Counted from the first letter of the stretch, positions 1-8,698 are shown. The stretch is 57,191 nucleotides of DNA from Calothrix sp. FI2-JRJ7 (GCA_019359675.1 JAHHGX010000023.1:1-57191), one strand, 5' to 3'. Notes: generated by a model not told the origin, from the sequence alone. Made by a program: numbers and translations.

Positions 1-302
1 AATTAATATAATTAAAATTTATCATCTTAATATCTATAAACAATATAAACTTATAGTTAATTCTGCTTAAATAACTGCCCAACACTTGAGATTGCTTTTC
101 ATGACTTTTTCAGCAAACCCTAATTAATAGCCAGCACACCATAGTAGTTATGATATGACTCAAGCTTCCCAATTGCTACATGATAACAAAATACCGCACT
201 AAGCTAAATTTAGCACGTTTGTGTGGAGGGACTGTACTCGCTCAACAAACTGGCGTCAACACATCACCCGCAACCTCAGTTAAGAAGTAATTGTTTATTT
301 CA
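1..302. other. gene-free AT-rich margin
   Basis: No convincing reading frame, RNA gene or repeat is visible. The sequence is AT-rich and ends just below the stop codon of the lipid kinase. A gene crossing the window edge cannot be excluded but nothing supports one. Confidence 0.5.
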
Positions 303-1232
303 CTAATTCTTCCATAGTGACTTATCAACAGTTTTAGGAACTAACACCCATAAACTTTCGGGTACTACTTGAAAGTTCATTGGTGTTTTTCCTAAATAAT
401 CTCCGTCTACTTGTACAGGTAATAATTTCTTGCCTTTGATTTCAATTTGCTGTGCGCGATAATATACTACTTTTGGATCACGATTATAACAACGTGTAAA
501 TACCGATAATAGACGCAATGGCGCCACTAACATACTATGTCCTTTAATTACACAAACATCTAAAAAACCATCATTGACAATTGCATGGGCAGTTAATTTG
601 ACAATACCACCATAAAGTTGACTGTTGCCTATTATGATTAATAGTATACGTCCACGTACTCGTTTCCCATCAATGCGGATGAATGAACGTACTCCTTGAT
701 AATTCCATGCAAGCTGTAATGTTTGTTTGACATAAGCAAATATACCCAATCGCTTCTTTTCTCTGGGGTTAATTTGTGCTGTGACTGCACCGTCAAACCC
801 AATACCTGCCATTAACAGAAAAAATCTTTCTCCTGCTTTACCGACATCTATCTGTTCTAATTGTGCTGTTAAAAAAGCGTTAGCAACACGATGCAAGTCC
901 ATCGGTAAACCTAATTCACGGGCCCAAATATTAACTGTGCCAATTGGTAGTACAGCTAAAGCCGTTCGTGTCCCTACCAATCCGTTTACAACTTCGTTGA
1001 CTGTACCATCACCACCAGCGGCTACTACAATATCATACCCTTGTTCTGCGGCTAGACGTGCTTGTAATATTGCATCACCAGGCGCCTTAGTTGGACGTAC
1101 TTCAACATCCCATCCTTTGCTTCGCCATATATTCGCAGCGTTTTCCAAGGTTTGTTTAAGATTATATGCTTGACCTGCAAACGGATTAAACAATATGAGG
1201 ACACGAGGTTCAGGAGGAAGGAGTACAGCCAT
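303..1232 (-). CDS. diacylglycerol/lipid kinase family protein (DagK/YegS type)
   Basis: This 309-aa protein belongs to the diacylglycerol-kinase catalytic family, which transfers phosphate from ATP to a lipid alcohol such as diacylglycerol or a sphingoid base. The N-terminus has the family strand LILFNPFAG (about residues 12-20) and the nucleotide-binding motif GGDGT at about 73-77, followed by LAVLPIGTVN. The C-terminal half matches the YegS-type beta-sandwich, including a VDGDYLG segment near residue 275. Length is normal for the family and no membrane segment is present, so it is probably cytoplasmic and membrane-peripheral. The ATG at 1232 is the natural start because the first family motif follows within a few residues. 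It is transcribed alone. The substrate cannot be told from sequence. Confidence 0.88.
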   Translation of the reverse strand: MAVLLPPEPRVLILFNPFAGQAYNLKQTLENAANIWRSKGWDVEVRPTKAPGDAILQARLAAEQGYDIVVAAGGDGTVNEVVNGLVGTRTALAVLPIGTVNIWARELGLPMDLHRVANAFLTAQLEQIDVGKAGERFFLLMAGIGFDGAVTAQINPREKKRLGIFAYVKQTLQLAWNYQGVRSFIRIDGKRVRGRILLIIIGNSQLYGGIVKLTAHAIVNDGFLDVCVIKGHSMLVAPLRLLSVFTRCYNRDPKVVYYRAQQIEIKGKKLLPVQVDGDYLGKTPMNFQVVPESLWVLVPKTVDKSLWKN

Positions 1233-1480
1233 GATTTAAACGATTTCTGGAGGTATCCATCCAATTTAATCGATATTTACATGCTGTGCTATGAGGTGCC
1301 TAAATCTATTCTTAAACTTATGGCTCCACAATGATATTTAAATCTCGATAAAATTTATATTACTATATGTCACAGCTTTTATCACGCCGAGTGAAAATTG
1401 GCGCCGATAGTAAAGTAATGGCAGTAAGTTTATATAATTTAGAAAGTAAAAAGCTTTATAGCGTAGATCTATAACCCGAA

Positions 1481-1550
1481 GGCAACGGATGATGAACAGA
1501 TGTAACGGATAGATAATTTACCATCCGTTACATCCGTTGTATCCGTTGCC
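1481..1550. repeat. ACGGAT-family palindromic repeat
   Basis: This is an inverted repeat beginning GGCAACGGAT and ending ATCCGTTGCC, with internal ATGTAACGGAT and ATCCGTTACAT arms. It can fold into a long hairpin. Related copies occur at 6457, 31150, 32749 and 56691. This one lies in a gene-free gap. A 35-codon frame just upstream on the plus strand (1367-1474) reads as protein-like but is unrecognised. Confidence 0.8.
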
Positions 1551-1555
1551 AAATT

Positions 1556-1668
1556 TTACTCGTTTGGTTCAGGCAATTCGCCAAATTGTTCTCGATAACG
1601 AGATAGCAACGCTTCTAACTGTTCAGCACGCTGATATTCTCGTTTCGCTTCGCAGTGCGAAAACAAAT
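1556..1668 (-). pseudogene. remnant of a Uma2-type nuclease gene, C-terminal tail
   Basis: The minus strand encodes the open tail EYQRAEQLEALLSRYREQFG, then ELPEPNE and a TAA stop at 1556-1558. A charged, Glu/Arg-rich helix of this kind is typical of the C-terminus of cyanobacterial Uma2-family restriction-endonuclease-like proteins. No matching catalytic domain is found upstream, so only the tail survives. The family assignment rests on this tail alone and is tentative. Confidence 0.4.
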
Positions 1669-1707
1669 GGTAGGTCTATTGTATTTTCAAAATAAACACG
1701 GATGGTG

Positions 1708-3366
1708 TTAGGTTTTAGCTAATAAAGGCGCCGCAGATAAAAGGGTTTGGGTATAAGGGTGTTGGGGGTTGGCGAAGATTTCTTTGGTGGCGCCAAGTTC
1801 AACAATTTTACCTCCATGCATTACTGCGATGCGGTCGCATAAAAAGCGCGCTAACCATAAGTCGTGGGTAATAAATAGGTATGTTAACTCGAATTCTTCT
1901 TTTAGTTCGAGCATTAAGTCTAATACTTGTGACTGTACGCTTGCGTCTAACATGCTAACAGGTTCATCACAAATTAGTAGTTTAGGACGAGTAATTAATG
2001 CGCGCGCAATGGCTACACGTTGTTGTTGTCCACCGGAAAGGTCGGATGGGCTACGCTCATAGTACATGGAGGCAGGTTTTAAGCCAACCCGTTCAAGCAT
2101 AGCTATAACTTGCTGTTTTGCTTCTTCTGGTGTGGCAATACCATGAATTAATAGTGGGTCGGCAATACTTTGTCCTACTGTCATTGCTGGGTTTAAGCAA
2201 GCGTGGGGGTCTTGAAACACCATTTGCATTTGCCGCCTTTCTTTTCGCATATCTTGACGCGATAATGTTGTAAGCTCTGTACCGAGGAATTCAACTTTAC
2301 CAGCGGTGGGGCGAATTAATTGTAGTATTGTGCGTGATAATGTGCTTTTTCCACATCCTGATTCACCTACCAATCCAAGAATTTCCCCAGGATATAGTTC
2401 TAAATTTATACCATCTACAGCTTTAATTGTTTGACCTTGACCTTTAAATATACGCTCGATAAAGTTAGGTTCGATTGTATAATGCTGTTTGAGTTCGGTG
2501 ACTTTGAGTAAAGGCGCCTGAGATTTTACGAGTTGCGTTTCTTTGGATGGTATTTGCTCACTCGTGACTTCATCTATAGATTGAATATGTAAAGCTGCTT
2601 TCAATAGCGACTGTGTATATTGATGTTGAGGGTTACGGAAAACATCGTTAGTTTTTCCTGTCTCGACCATTTTGCCAAAGTACATTACACCGATGCGAGT
2701 ACAGTACTCTGCCACCATTGCCAAATCGTGAGAAATAAGCAACAGTGCCATATTCTCTTCGCTACATAACCGAGTAAGTTCTTGTAAAATTTGTGCGGAA
2801 ACGGTGACATCTAAACTAGTTGTTGGCTCATCGGCAACGATTAATTTAGGATTTAATAGTAATGCTAACGCTATTGCTACCCGTTGTCGCATTCCACCGC
2901 TAAATTCATGGGGATATTGGTTCCAACGTGTTGCAGGAATTTTAACTTTTTCTAGAGTTGCAATTGCTCTGTCTTTAGCTTCCTTATTTGACAACCCAGG
3001 TGCGTGTGCTTTGAGAGTTTCTAAACAGTGATTACCAATAGTCATCAACGGGTCAAGTCGTGTCATTGGGTCTTGAAACACTAACGCGACAACCTCACCC
3101 CGAAACTGTCGCATTTGGGGAGGTGTTAAATCTAATACAGATTTTCCTTTATATATAATTTTCCCTTCAGTGCGCGAACCATTGGGGAGCAACCGCATTA
3201 CCGCACGTCCAAGCGTTGACTTACCACATCCAGATTCACCAACTAACCCCATACGCTCCCCAGATTGTAGCGTAAATGACACATCGTCTACTGCCCAATG
3301 TACATCTTCATCCGCGCGCTGCGGGTATGCTACACGTAGATGTTCGACACTAAATAAGTCACTCAT
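1708..3366 (-). CDS. ABC transporter, duplicated ATP-binding protein (peptide/nickel type)
   Basis: This 552-aa protein fuses two ABC ATPase domains of the oligopeptide/dipeptide (DppD-DppF or GsiA) family, which power uptake of peptides, glutathione or nickel chelates. Domain 1 has Walker A GESGCGKST (43-51), signature SGGMRQR and Walker B LIVADEPTTSLD. Domain 2 repeats GESGCGKST near residue 340, with signature LSGGQQQR and Walker B LLICDEPVSMLD. The linker after domain 1 contains the oligopeptide-type extension (FRNPQHQYTQSLL), repeated at the C-terminus (FANPQHPYTQTLL). Both ATP sites look intact. No permease or binding-protein gene is adjacent, so the partners must be encoded elsewhere, as is common in cyanobacteria. 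The start at 3366 places the first strand correctly. Confidence 0.93.
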   Translation of the reverse strand: MSDLFSVEHLRVAYPQRADEDVHWAVDDVSFTLQSGERMGLVGESGCGKSTLGRAVMRLLPNGSRTEGKIIYKGKSVLDLTPPQMRQFRGEVVALVFQDPMTRLDPLMTIGNHCLETLKAHAPGLSNKEAKDRAIATLEKVKIPATRWNQYPHEFSGGMRQRVAIALALLLNPKLIVADEPTTSLDVTVSAQILQELTRLCSEENMALLLISHDLAMVAEYCTRIGVMYFGKMVETGKTNDVFRNPQHQYTQSLLKAALHIQSIDEVTSEQIPSKETQLVKSQAPLLKVTELKQHYTIEPNFIERIFKGQGQTIKAVDGINLELYPGEILGLVGESGCGKSTLSRTILQLIRPTAGKVEFLGTELTTLSRQDMRKERRQMQMVFQDPHACLNPAMTVGQSIADPLLIHGIATPEEAKQQVIAMLERVGLKPASMYYERSPSDLSGGQQQRVAIARALITRPKLLICDEPVSMLDASVQSQVLDLMLELKEEFELTYLFITHDLWLARFLCDRIAVMHGGKIVELGATKEIFANPQHPYTQTLLSAAPLLAKT

Positions 3367-3487
3367 AGCTTAATTTATAGATATTTATTGTATTAGTTTG
3401 CAGGCGCCTGATTAGTTTTCACATACTGTATCAGATTCCTGATATAACACAAAGATAAATGTTCCTGGATGAGACAAAATTTTAATC

Positions 3488-3527
3488 CCCCCTAACAAGA
3501 ACGCGAATTCGCGTTCTTGTTAGGGGG
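3488..3527 (-). terminator. 40-bp perfect palindrome, probable terminator of patD
   Basis: CCCCCTAACAAGAACGCGAA is followed immediately by its exact reverse complement, centred on GAATTC. Each arm is 20 bases with no mismatch. It lies 23 bases downstream of the patD stop on the minus strand. The following minus-strand sequence (GATTAAAATTTT) has only a weak T tract, so it may act as a terminator or as a cruciform or protein site. Confidence 0.65.
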
Positions 3528-3550
3528 ATCAATTCAACCATCTTCATAAT

Positions 3551-3895
3551 TTATGACTTTTCTGTTTCTATCACAGCTTCACAATAACTTATAAGAGTTC
3601 CAAGACGTTCTGATATAGTACTGAGTCGAGTTTGGGTCGTTGCTTCAGTACGCGCGCTGCCCAAAAAACTGATATCAATCTCCAAAAGCCGTAATTGCTT
3701 ACTAGTTTCAGTACGGAACTTGACTTCTTGGGGATTATCGTTATCTAAAGGCACAATTTCTTGGGTGAAATATTGCTGTAATGAGGTAAGCTCAGTGCGA
3801 AGTTCCGCTACACTCAACCGATTGGTGCCTACCATTGACCGTAATTCCATCAGTTCCGTAAAGAGTGTATTATATTTATCCTTAGTTAGAGACAT
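3551..3895 (-). CDS. patD: PatD-like heterocyst frequency protein
   Basis: This 114-aa, mostly helical soluble protein matches the small cyanobacterial family annotated as heterocyst frequency control protein PatD. In Anabaena PatD influences the proportion of heterocysts and is reported to interact with FtsZ. Recognisable segments are the N-terminal SLTKDKYNTLFTELMELR, the central ELRTELTSLQQYF and SKQLRLLEIDISFL, and the C-terminal RLGTLISYCEAVIE. Length is as expected. The ATG at 3895 is the only sensible start. The gene stands alone, with a strong palindrome behind it. Identification is from remembered family pattern, not an alignment. The presence of patD supports a heterocyst-forming host. 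Confidence 0.65.
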   Translation of the reverse strand: MSLTKDKYNTLFTELMELRSMVGTNRLSVAELRTELTSLQQYFTQEIVPLDNDNPQEVKFRTETSKQLRLLEIDISFLGSARTEATTQTRLSTISERLGTLISYCEAVIETEKS

Positions 3896-4208
3896 CTAAT
3901 GCTAATTGAGATACTATTAATGTCAAGTAATTTTTCTACACACTAATTCTCTCCTGAATTGGATGCCACAAATATTAATTATTTTGGGGCTTATTTCGCT
4001 TTTGTCCCCATTATTTTCCTATGATTGCTTAATATACGCGCTCAAACTACATGAGCGTGTAGCCCCCGACAATTCTATGTAGTCATTTATTGACTGCTTG
4101 CATTCAACAGACTTGATGCGGCGCCAACCGTATCAAGAGATTCCCCTTTACGCAGCGGGAGTCAAAAAGCAAAGGACGCTTACACACCCATTATCTAAAC
4201 CCAATTGT

Positions 4209-6455
4209 ATGAGTGGCTTACTACTAAATACCCCAATTGATATCACCCTTCCGGATTGGCTTAAAGATTGTTTAAAAAAAGGAACTGCTGACAAGGCAGA
4301 AGAGGAACGAAGATCAGACGATAATGACTTGATTTGTCGGGCATTCCGATTTGCTTACGATTTGCATGACGGGCAACTTCGTAAGTCGGGAGAACCTTAT
4401 ATATGCCACCCGGTTACAGTCGCTGGTTTATTGCGTGACCTAGGAGGTAGCCCTGCTATGATAGCAGCTGGATTTCTCCATGATGTAGTTGAAGATACAG
4501 ATGTCACAATTGAGCAAATCGAGGAGCGATTTGGCCCCGAAGTACGTCGTTTAGTTGAAGGTGTAACCAAACTCTCGAAGATAAATTTTAAAACTAAAAC
4601 CGAAGGTCAGGCAGAAAACTTTCGACGTATGTTTATGTCGATGGCGCAAGATATTCGTGTTATCGTTGTAAAATTAGCTGACCGCCTCCATAACATGCGA
4701 ACAATGGAAGTTATGTCAGAAGAAAGTCGGCGCCGTAATGCCCAAGAAACGCGCGATATCTTTGCTCCTCTAGCGAACCGTTTAGGAATTTGGCGTTTTA
4801 AGTGGGAATTAGAAGATTTAGCATTTAAATATTTAGAACCAGAGTCTTTCCGGCAAATTCAAAACCTCGTTGCCGAAAAACGCGACGCACGCGAAGACCG
4901 TCTCAAGAAAGTTTCCGATACGTTGCGGACTCGAATGGTGGAAGCTGGTATTCAATGTACCGATGTTAGTGGTAGACCAAAGCATCTTTATAGTATTTAT
5001 CAGAAGATGCAGCGACAGAATAAGGAATTTAATGAGATTTACGATTTAGCTGCACTCAGAATTATTGTAAATAGTAACGAAGAATGCTACCGTGCGCTCG
5101 CAGTTGTGCATGATGCCTTTCGTCCAATTCCCGGACGCTTCAAAGATTACATCGGCTTGCCCAAACCCAACCGCTATCAATCATTACATACTGGAGTTAT
5201 TGGTCCTTGGGGGCGCCCTTTAGAAGTCCAAATTCGCACATTAGAAATGCACCGTATTGCCGAATACGGAATTGCAGCCCACTGGAAGTATAAAGAGACC
5301 GGTGGTTCTAATTTTACTCACATGAGTACGAACGATGATAAGTTCACTTGGTTACGTCAGTTAATAGAGTGGCAGAACGACCTCAAAGACGCTCAAGAAT
5401 ATTTAGAAAGCATTAAAGACAATCTTTTTGAAGATGATGTCTATGTGTTTACACCCAAAGGTGATGTAGTCCCTTTAAATCCGGGTTCGACGACCGTCGA
5501 TTTTGCCTATCGTATTCACTCTGAAGTTGGCAATCATTGCTCAGGCGCCCGCGTCAACGGAAAAATGGTACCACTTTCCACAAGACTACAAAATGGCGAT
5601 ATCGTTGAAGTTTTAACACAGAAAAACAGTCACCCCTCTTTACACTGGTTAAACTTCGTTGCTACATCTGCCGCCAAAAACCGCATTAAGCAATGGTACA
5701 AACGCTCACGTCGAGAAGAAAATATAGCACGTGGACGGGAGTTGTTGGAAAAAGAGATAGGTAAGAACGGATTTGAAAACGTTTTAAAGTCGGAACCAAT
5801 GCAAGCAGTTGCCGAACGATGTAATTATCAAAACGTAGAAGACTTGATTGCTGCATTAGGTTACGGGGAGGTAACGCTCAACTTAGTCTTAAATCGTTGG
5901 AGAGAGTTAGTAAGGTCTCAAGAAACAAACGTAATACCATTACTACTACCATCATCATCGCCCAAACGTGAGGCGCCTTTATCTTCACGCATTAGCGACT
6001 CACCAATACTTGGGGTTGAGGGGTTGATGTATCACCTTGCAGGTTGTTGTACACCAATACCTGGCGAAAAAATTATTGGAGTAGTAACACGGGGTAGAGG
6101 GATAACAATACATCGTCACGGATGTAGTAACCACGAACATATAGAAGGTGAGCGTTTGATTCCTGTAACATGGAACTTCAATATGGAGAATAACGCACGC
6201 TCCTTAACCTACCCAGTGAATGTACAAATTGAAGCATTAGATAGAGTTGGAGTACTGAAAGACATTCTTTCAAAACTAACTGACCAATGCATCAACGTGC
6301 GTCACGCTTCGGTAAAAACAGCTACTAACCAACCAGCGTTAATTGATTTAGGAATGGAAGTACGTGATACTGCACAATTGGAACAGGTGTTTACTCAGAT
6401 TAAAAAACTGAGTGACATCCTCAATATTCGTCGTGTGGGTAATAACGAGGAATAA
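4209..6455 (+). CDS. relA/spoT: bifunctional (p)ppGpp synthetase/hydrolase Rel
   Basis: This is a long RelA/SpoT homologue that makes and degrades the stringent-response alarmone (p)ppGpp in the cytoplasm. The order is an HD hydrolase domain with intact FLHDVVEDTD near residues 88-97, a synthetase domain with RFKDYIGLPKPNRYQSLHT near 310, a TGS domain (VYVFTPKGDVVPLNPG), a helical/zinc region (LAGCCTPIPGE) and a C-terminal ACT domain. The RxKD motif (RFKD) is the version found in bifunctional enzymes. I choose the ATG at 4209 (748 aa; the protein begins MSGLLLNTPIDITLPDWL) because cyanobacterial Rel proteins begin with this PID-LP-WL segment. An in-frame TTG at 4098 would add 37 unconserved residues. 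A palindromic repeat starts two bases after the stop. Confidence 0.95.
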   Translation: MSGLLLNTPIDITLPDWLKDCLKKGTADKAEEERRSDDNDLICRAFRFAYDLHDGQLRKSGEPYICHPVTVAGLLRDLGGSPAMIAAGFLHDVVEDTDVTIEQIEERFGPEVRRLVEGVTKLSKINFKTKTEGQAENFRRMFMSMAQDIRVIVVKLADRLHNMRTMEVMSEESRRRNAQETRDIFAPLANRLGIWRFKWELEDLAFKYLEPESFRQIQNLVAEKRDAREDRLKKVSDTLRTRMVEAGIQCTDVSGRPKHLYSIYQKMQRQNKEFNEIYDLAALRIIVNSNEECYRALAVVHDAFRPIPGRFKDYIGLPKPNRYQSLHTGVIGPWGRPLEVQIRTLEMHRIAEYGIAAHWKYKETGGSNFTHMSTNDDKFTWLRQLIEWQNDLKDAQEYLESIKDNLFEDDVYVFTPKGDVVPLNPGSTTVDFAYRIHSEVGNHCSGARVNGKMVPLSTRLQNGDIVEVLTQKNSHPSLHWLNFVATSAAKNRIKQWYKRSRREENIARGRELLEKEIGKNGFENVLKSEPMQAVAERCNYQNVEDLIAALGYGEVTLNLVLNRWRELVRSQETNVIPLLLPSSSPKREAPLSSRISDSPILGVEGLMYHLAGCCTPIPGEKIIGVVTRGRGITIHRHGCSNHEHIEGERLIPVTWNFNMENNARSLTYPVNVQIEALDRVGVLKDILSKLTDQCINVRHASVKTATNQPALIDLGMEVRDTAQLEQVFTQIKKLSDILNIRRVGNNEE

Positions 6456-6456
6456 T

Positions 6457-6511
6457 GGCAACGGATAAAACGGACGTAACGGATGATTTATTCGTTATAT
6501 CCGTTTTGTAT
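6457..6511. repeat. ACGGAT-family palindromic repeat at the rel 3' end
   Basis: The repeat begins GGCAACGGATAAAACGG two bases after the rel stop and continues into an inverted arm (TTCGTTATATCCGTTTTG). It can form a hairpin in the rel transcript and probably serves as its 3' end. Sister copies lie at 1481, 31150, 32749 and 56691. Confidence 0.8.
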
Positions 6512-6517
6512 ACGTAT

Positions 6518-6588
6518 GTAGGGTGCGTAACGCTATGAACAAATAATGTATATACATTACAATTTAGTAGCGTTACGCACCTGACCCT
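6518..6588. repeat. GGTGCGTGACGC-family palindrome, single-hairpin form
   Basis: The left arm GTAGGGTGCGTAACGCTA pairs with the right arm TAGTAGCGTTACGCACC across a 30-base AT-rich loop. This is a variant of the GTAGGGTGCGTG repeat seen at 7503, 19331, 26131, 42917, 53940 and 56574. It follows directly after the ACGGAT repeat, so two repeat families abut here. Confidence 0.8.
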
Positions 6589-6701
6589 TATTAATATTAT
6601 GATGGGCGTAAATCATCTAAAATGTTAGAGCTATCATCCAACTATTATGTTAAGCGACCTAACTATCCATAATTATCGCTCTCTACAAGATTTTAATATT
6701 G

Positions 6702-7430
6702 ATGGAATTAGATAATGGCACCTCATATAATTCTCCTGTAGTTATACCAAATCAGGGAACATCAAAGACTTTAATTACAGTCTTAATTTTATCCATCTAT
6801 GATATATGTTACATGTTACCAGTTGATAAAGTAATTTTTTTGCTGTTTTTTCCGGCTTGTGTTGGTTTGTTGACCCAACTTATTTTGGGTATAGAATTTA
6901 CTAATCAATTGGTAGCATTGGGAACGTTTATATTTTGCATTGAACAAGCTCGAATGGCTGTTAAGGATTTACGGCAGATAGAAGATGCGAAAGCTTATGT
7001 TCAAGATGTGCGCTTAAATACTTTTTATCAAGTAACTGTTATTACTATTGCTGTTGAGCTTTTAGGTTTTTATACTTCAATAATTTCTTTGGGGTGGGGG
7101 TCTATTTTAATTTTACTCAGCCAAATTTGGTTTAATTTGCTTGCTAATGTGAAAATAGAGTATATAAATCAAACTGATAATTATAATTTTTATAGTACAG
7201 ATGTTATTACTTTGTCGGCGCCTGTATCATTGTTAGATGCAGCACCAAGCTTAAGAATGCGAGCTTGGAAAGTTTCTGAACGTTTGCCAGTATTAATTGC
7301 TGATATTTTAGGACTAATTTTAATTAGCTTTTGGATGTTGCAAATTGGCTCTCTGTTTATATCTTGGATATTATTTGCAATGGTAATAGCTTACGGAATA
7401 GCTAAGTTAGTGCTGCTTTTCTCTCGCTAA
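6702..7430 (+). CDS. hypothetical multi-pass membrane protein
   Basis: I do not recognise this 242-aa protein. After a polar N-terminus of about 20 residues it has about five or six hydrophobic stretches (for example TLITVLILSIYDICYML, IFLLFFPACVGLLTQLIL, TVITIAVELLGFYTSIISL, ILILLSQIWFNLLA, VLIADILGLILISFWML and LFISWILFAMVIAYGI). Between the second and third lies a charged cytosolic-looking segment (RMAVKDLRQIEDAKAYVQD). It is probably an inner-membrane protein of a cyanobacterial-specific family. The ATG at 6702 is preferred over an overlapping TTG at 6699. It has no operon partner and is flanked by palindromic repeats on both sides. Confidence 0.7.
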   Translation: MELDNGTSYNSPVVIPNQGTSKTLITVLILSIYDICYMLPVDKVIFLLFFPACVGLLTQLILGIEFTNQLVALGTFIFCIEQARMAVKDLRQIEDAKAYVQDVRLNTFYQVTVITIAVELLGFYTSIISLGWGSILILLSQIWFNLLANVKIEYINQTDNYNFYSTDVITLSAPVSLLDAAPSLRMRAWKVSERLPVLIADILGLILISFWMLQIGSLFISWILFAMVIAYGIAKLVLLFSR

Positions 7431-7465
7431 GTATTCTCTCTGTGTCCTCTGTATAAATGTATTAC

Positions 7466-7875
7466 CACTTACAAAGAGCATTTTGAGGCGCCAATAAATT
7501 GGGGTAGGGTGCGTGAAAGCTATTACTATCAATCAATTTAACGCAAAATACAGTGCTTTCACGCACCGTAATATCGTTAAGTCAGTGCCATTCTTCTATA
7601 AGGTGCGTGACGCTAGTAGGTTACTAGTTTTTTTTCAAAATTGTGATAGCGTCACGCACCCTACGGTAGAATGTCACTTACAAAGAGCATTTTGAGGCAC
7701 CAATAAATTGGGGTAGGGTGCGTGAAAGCTATTACTATCAATCAATTTAACGCAAAATACAGTGCTTTCACGCACCATAATATCGTTAAGTCAGTGCCAT
7801 TCTTCTATAAGGTGCGTGACGCTAGTAGGTTACTAGTTTTTTTTTCAAAATTGTGATAGCGTCACACACCCTACT
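7466..7875. repeat. tandem duplication of a 209-bp unit carrying two hairpin types
   Basis: Two head-to-tail copies start at 7466 and 7675 (CACTTACAAAGAGCATTTTG in both). Each holds hairpin A (GGTGCGTGAAAGC ... GCTTTCACGCACC, a 13-bp perfect stem) and hairpin B (GGTGCGTGACGCTA ... TAGCGTCACGCACC). The copies differ at only a few positions: GGCGCC versus GGCACC, G versus A after CACGCACC, a T8 versus T9 run, and CGCACCC versus CACACCC. A recent duplication is the simplest explanation. No coding capacity is credible; the short frames are artefacts of the repeat. Confidence 0.9.
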
Positions 7876-7918
7876 TCTAACTCTTCACTCAGCACTCATA
7901 ACTATTAACTCTTCACTT
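7876..7918. repeat. short tandem-repeat (STRR-like) tract
   Basis: Heptamer-like variants of AACTCTTCACTC and CATAACTATTAACTCTTCAC run up to the trxA stop. The composition resembles the short tandemly repeated sequences of heterocystous cyanobacteria, and a similar tract lies inside rnpB at 20789. Confidence 0.5.
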
Positions 7919-7920
7919 TG

Positions 7921-8244
7921 TTACAAATACTGTGATAAAGTTTTAGTCAAGGTTGCTTTTGGCACTGCGCCTACGACCGTATCTACTTGCCGACCCCCCT
8001 TGAAGACTATTAGTGTTGGAATACTGCGAATCCCGTAGTGGCTGGCGACCGTGGGATTTTGGTCAGTATTTAACTTCACTACTTTTACTTGTCCAGAGTA
8101 CTCGGCAGCAACTTCATCTACCACGGGAGTCACCATCCGACACGGGCCGCACCAGGGTGCCCAAAAATCAACTAGCACTGGCATTGAGCTTTCTAAGACT
8201 TCTTGCTTAAATGTGGCTTCTGTCACATTTGTAACGGATGACAT
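7921..8244 (-). CDS. trxA: thioredoxin (TrxA2-like)
   Basis: This is a 107-aa single-domain thioredoxin that reduces protein disulfides in the cytoplasm. The redox-active site WCGPC sits at about residues 31-35 within [16 protein letters not shown], and the cis-proline segment [13 protein letters not shown] follows at about 72-84. It diverges from an ArsR-family gene whose product carries the Cys40-Cys41 pair of RexT. That is the arrangement of trxA2 and rexT in Anabaena, where oxidation of RexT relieves repression of trxA2. By inference the same regulation applies here. Start ATG at 8244. Confidence 0.95.
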   Translation of the reverse strand: MSSVTNVTEATFKQEVLESSMPVLVDFWAPWCGPCRMVTPVVDEVAAEYSGQVKVVKLNTDQNPTVASHYGIRSIPTLIVFKGGRQVDTVVGAVPKATLTKTLSQYL

Positions 8245-8278
8245 ACTCGCCTCCCAAATATTATTTCCTTAGTTCGGT

Positions 8279-8291
8279 TTTATCGAATAAA
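8279..8291. promoter_or_regulatory. candidate RexT operator between trxA and rexT
   Basis: TTTATCGAATAAA is a perfect 5-bp dyad around CGA in the 81-base divergent spacer. It is AT-rich and continues into ATAAAATATA. ArsR-family repressors bind short AT-rich dyads of this kind, and autoregulation plus control of trxA would be served from this spacer. The assignment is positional inference only. Confidence 0.35.
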
Positions 8292-8325
8292 TAAAATATA
8301 GTCCTTTTTGTCAAATAATGCAAGT

Positions 8326-8691
8326 ATGAGATTTCTATATCACCCAGACCAAAAAGATATGACGTTAGCAGGAGTCCTATATGCTTTAGGCGACCCTGTA
8401 CGGTTAGAGATTGTTAGGCAGTTAGCGGTGGCTGGAGAACAGTGCTGCGCTGGCTTCGATTTTGCAATTGCAAAGTCTACTATGTCAAATCATTTTAAGA
8501 TTCTTCGTGAATCTGGTGTAGTCTTGACACGCAAAGAGGGAACGCAGCACATTAACACTTTACGACGTAATGATTTAGAGGTGTTATTTCCTGGTTTGTT
8601 GGATGCTGTCTTACGTTCTGCACTTCCCTTGGAATTTACTACAGCCGATAGAGAAGCATCCAGGGAACCTGCTATTGTATCAAGCAACTAA
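8326..8691 (+). CDS. rexT: redox-sensing ArsR-family regulator RexT
   Basis: This 121-aa winged-helix repressor of the ArsR/SmtB family is paired divergently with a thioredoxin gene. Counting from the ATG at 8326, the vicinal cysteines in GEQCCAGF are Cys40 and Cys41, the pair reported to form the redox switch in RexT of Anabaena. This supports both the identification and the start; the upstream in-frame TTG at 8308 would shift the numbering. The recognition helix region is AKSTMSNHFKILRESG and the wing TRKEGTQHIN. The expected role is to repress trxA and itself, with release under oxidative stress. A palindromic AAACCGGGTTT repeat follows the stop. Confidence 0.88.
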   Translation: MRFLYHPDQKDMTLAGVLYALGDPVRLEIVRQLAVAGEQCCAGFDFAIAKSTMSNHFKILRESGVVLTRKEGTQHINTLRRNDLEVLFPGLLDAVLRSALPLEFTTADREASREPAIVSSN

Positions 8692-8698
8692 CCGCACA

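Noticed and set aside
4098-4208. N-terminal extension of Rel from a TTG start
   Set aside because: The 37 extra residues lack family similarity, and the conserved cyanobacterial start segment begins at the ATG at 4209.
7513-7695. 60-codon plus-strand frame
   Set aside because: It is composed of the two-hairpin repeat and has no independent start signal.
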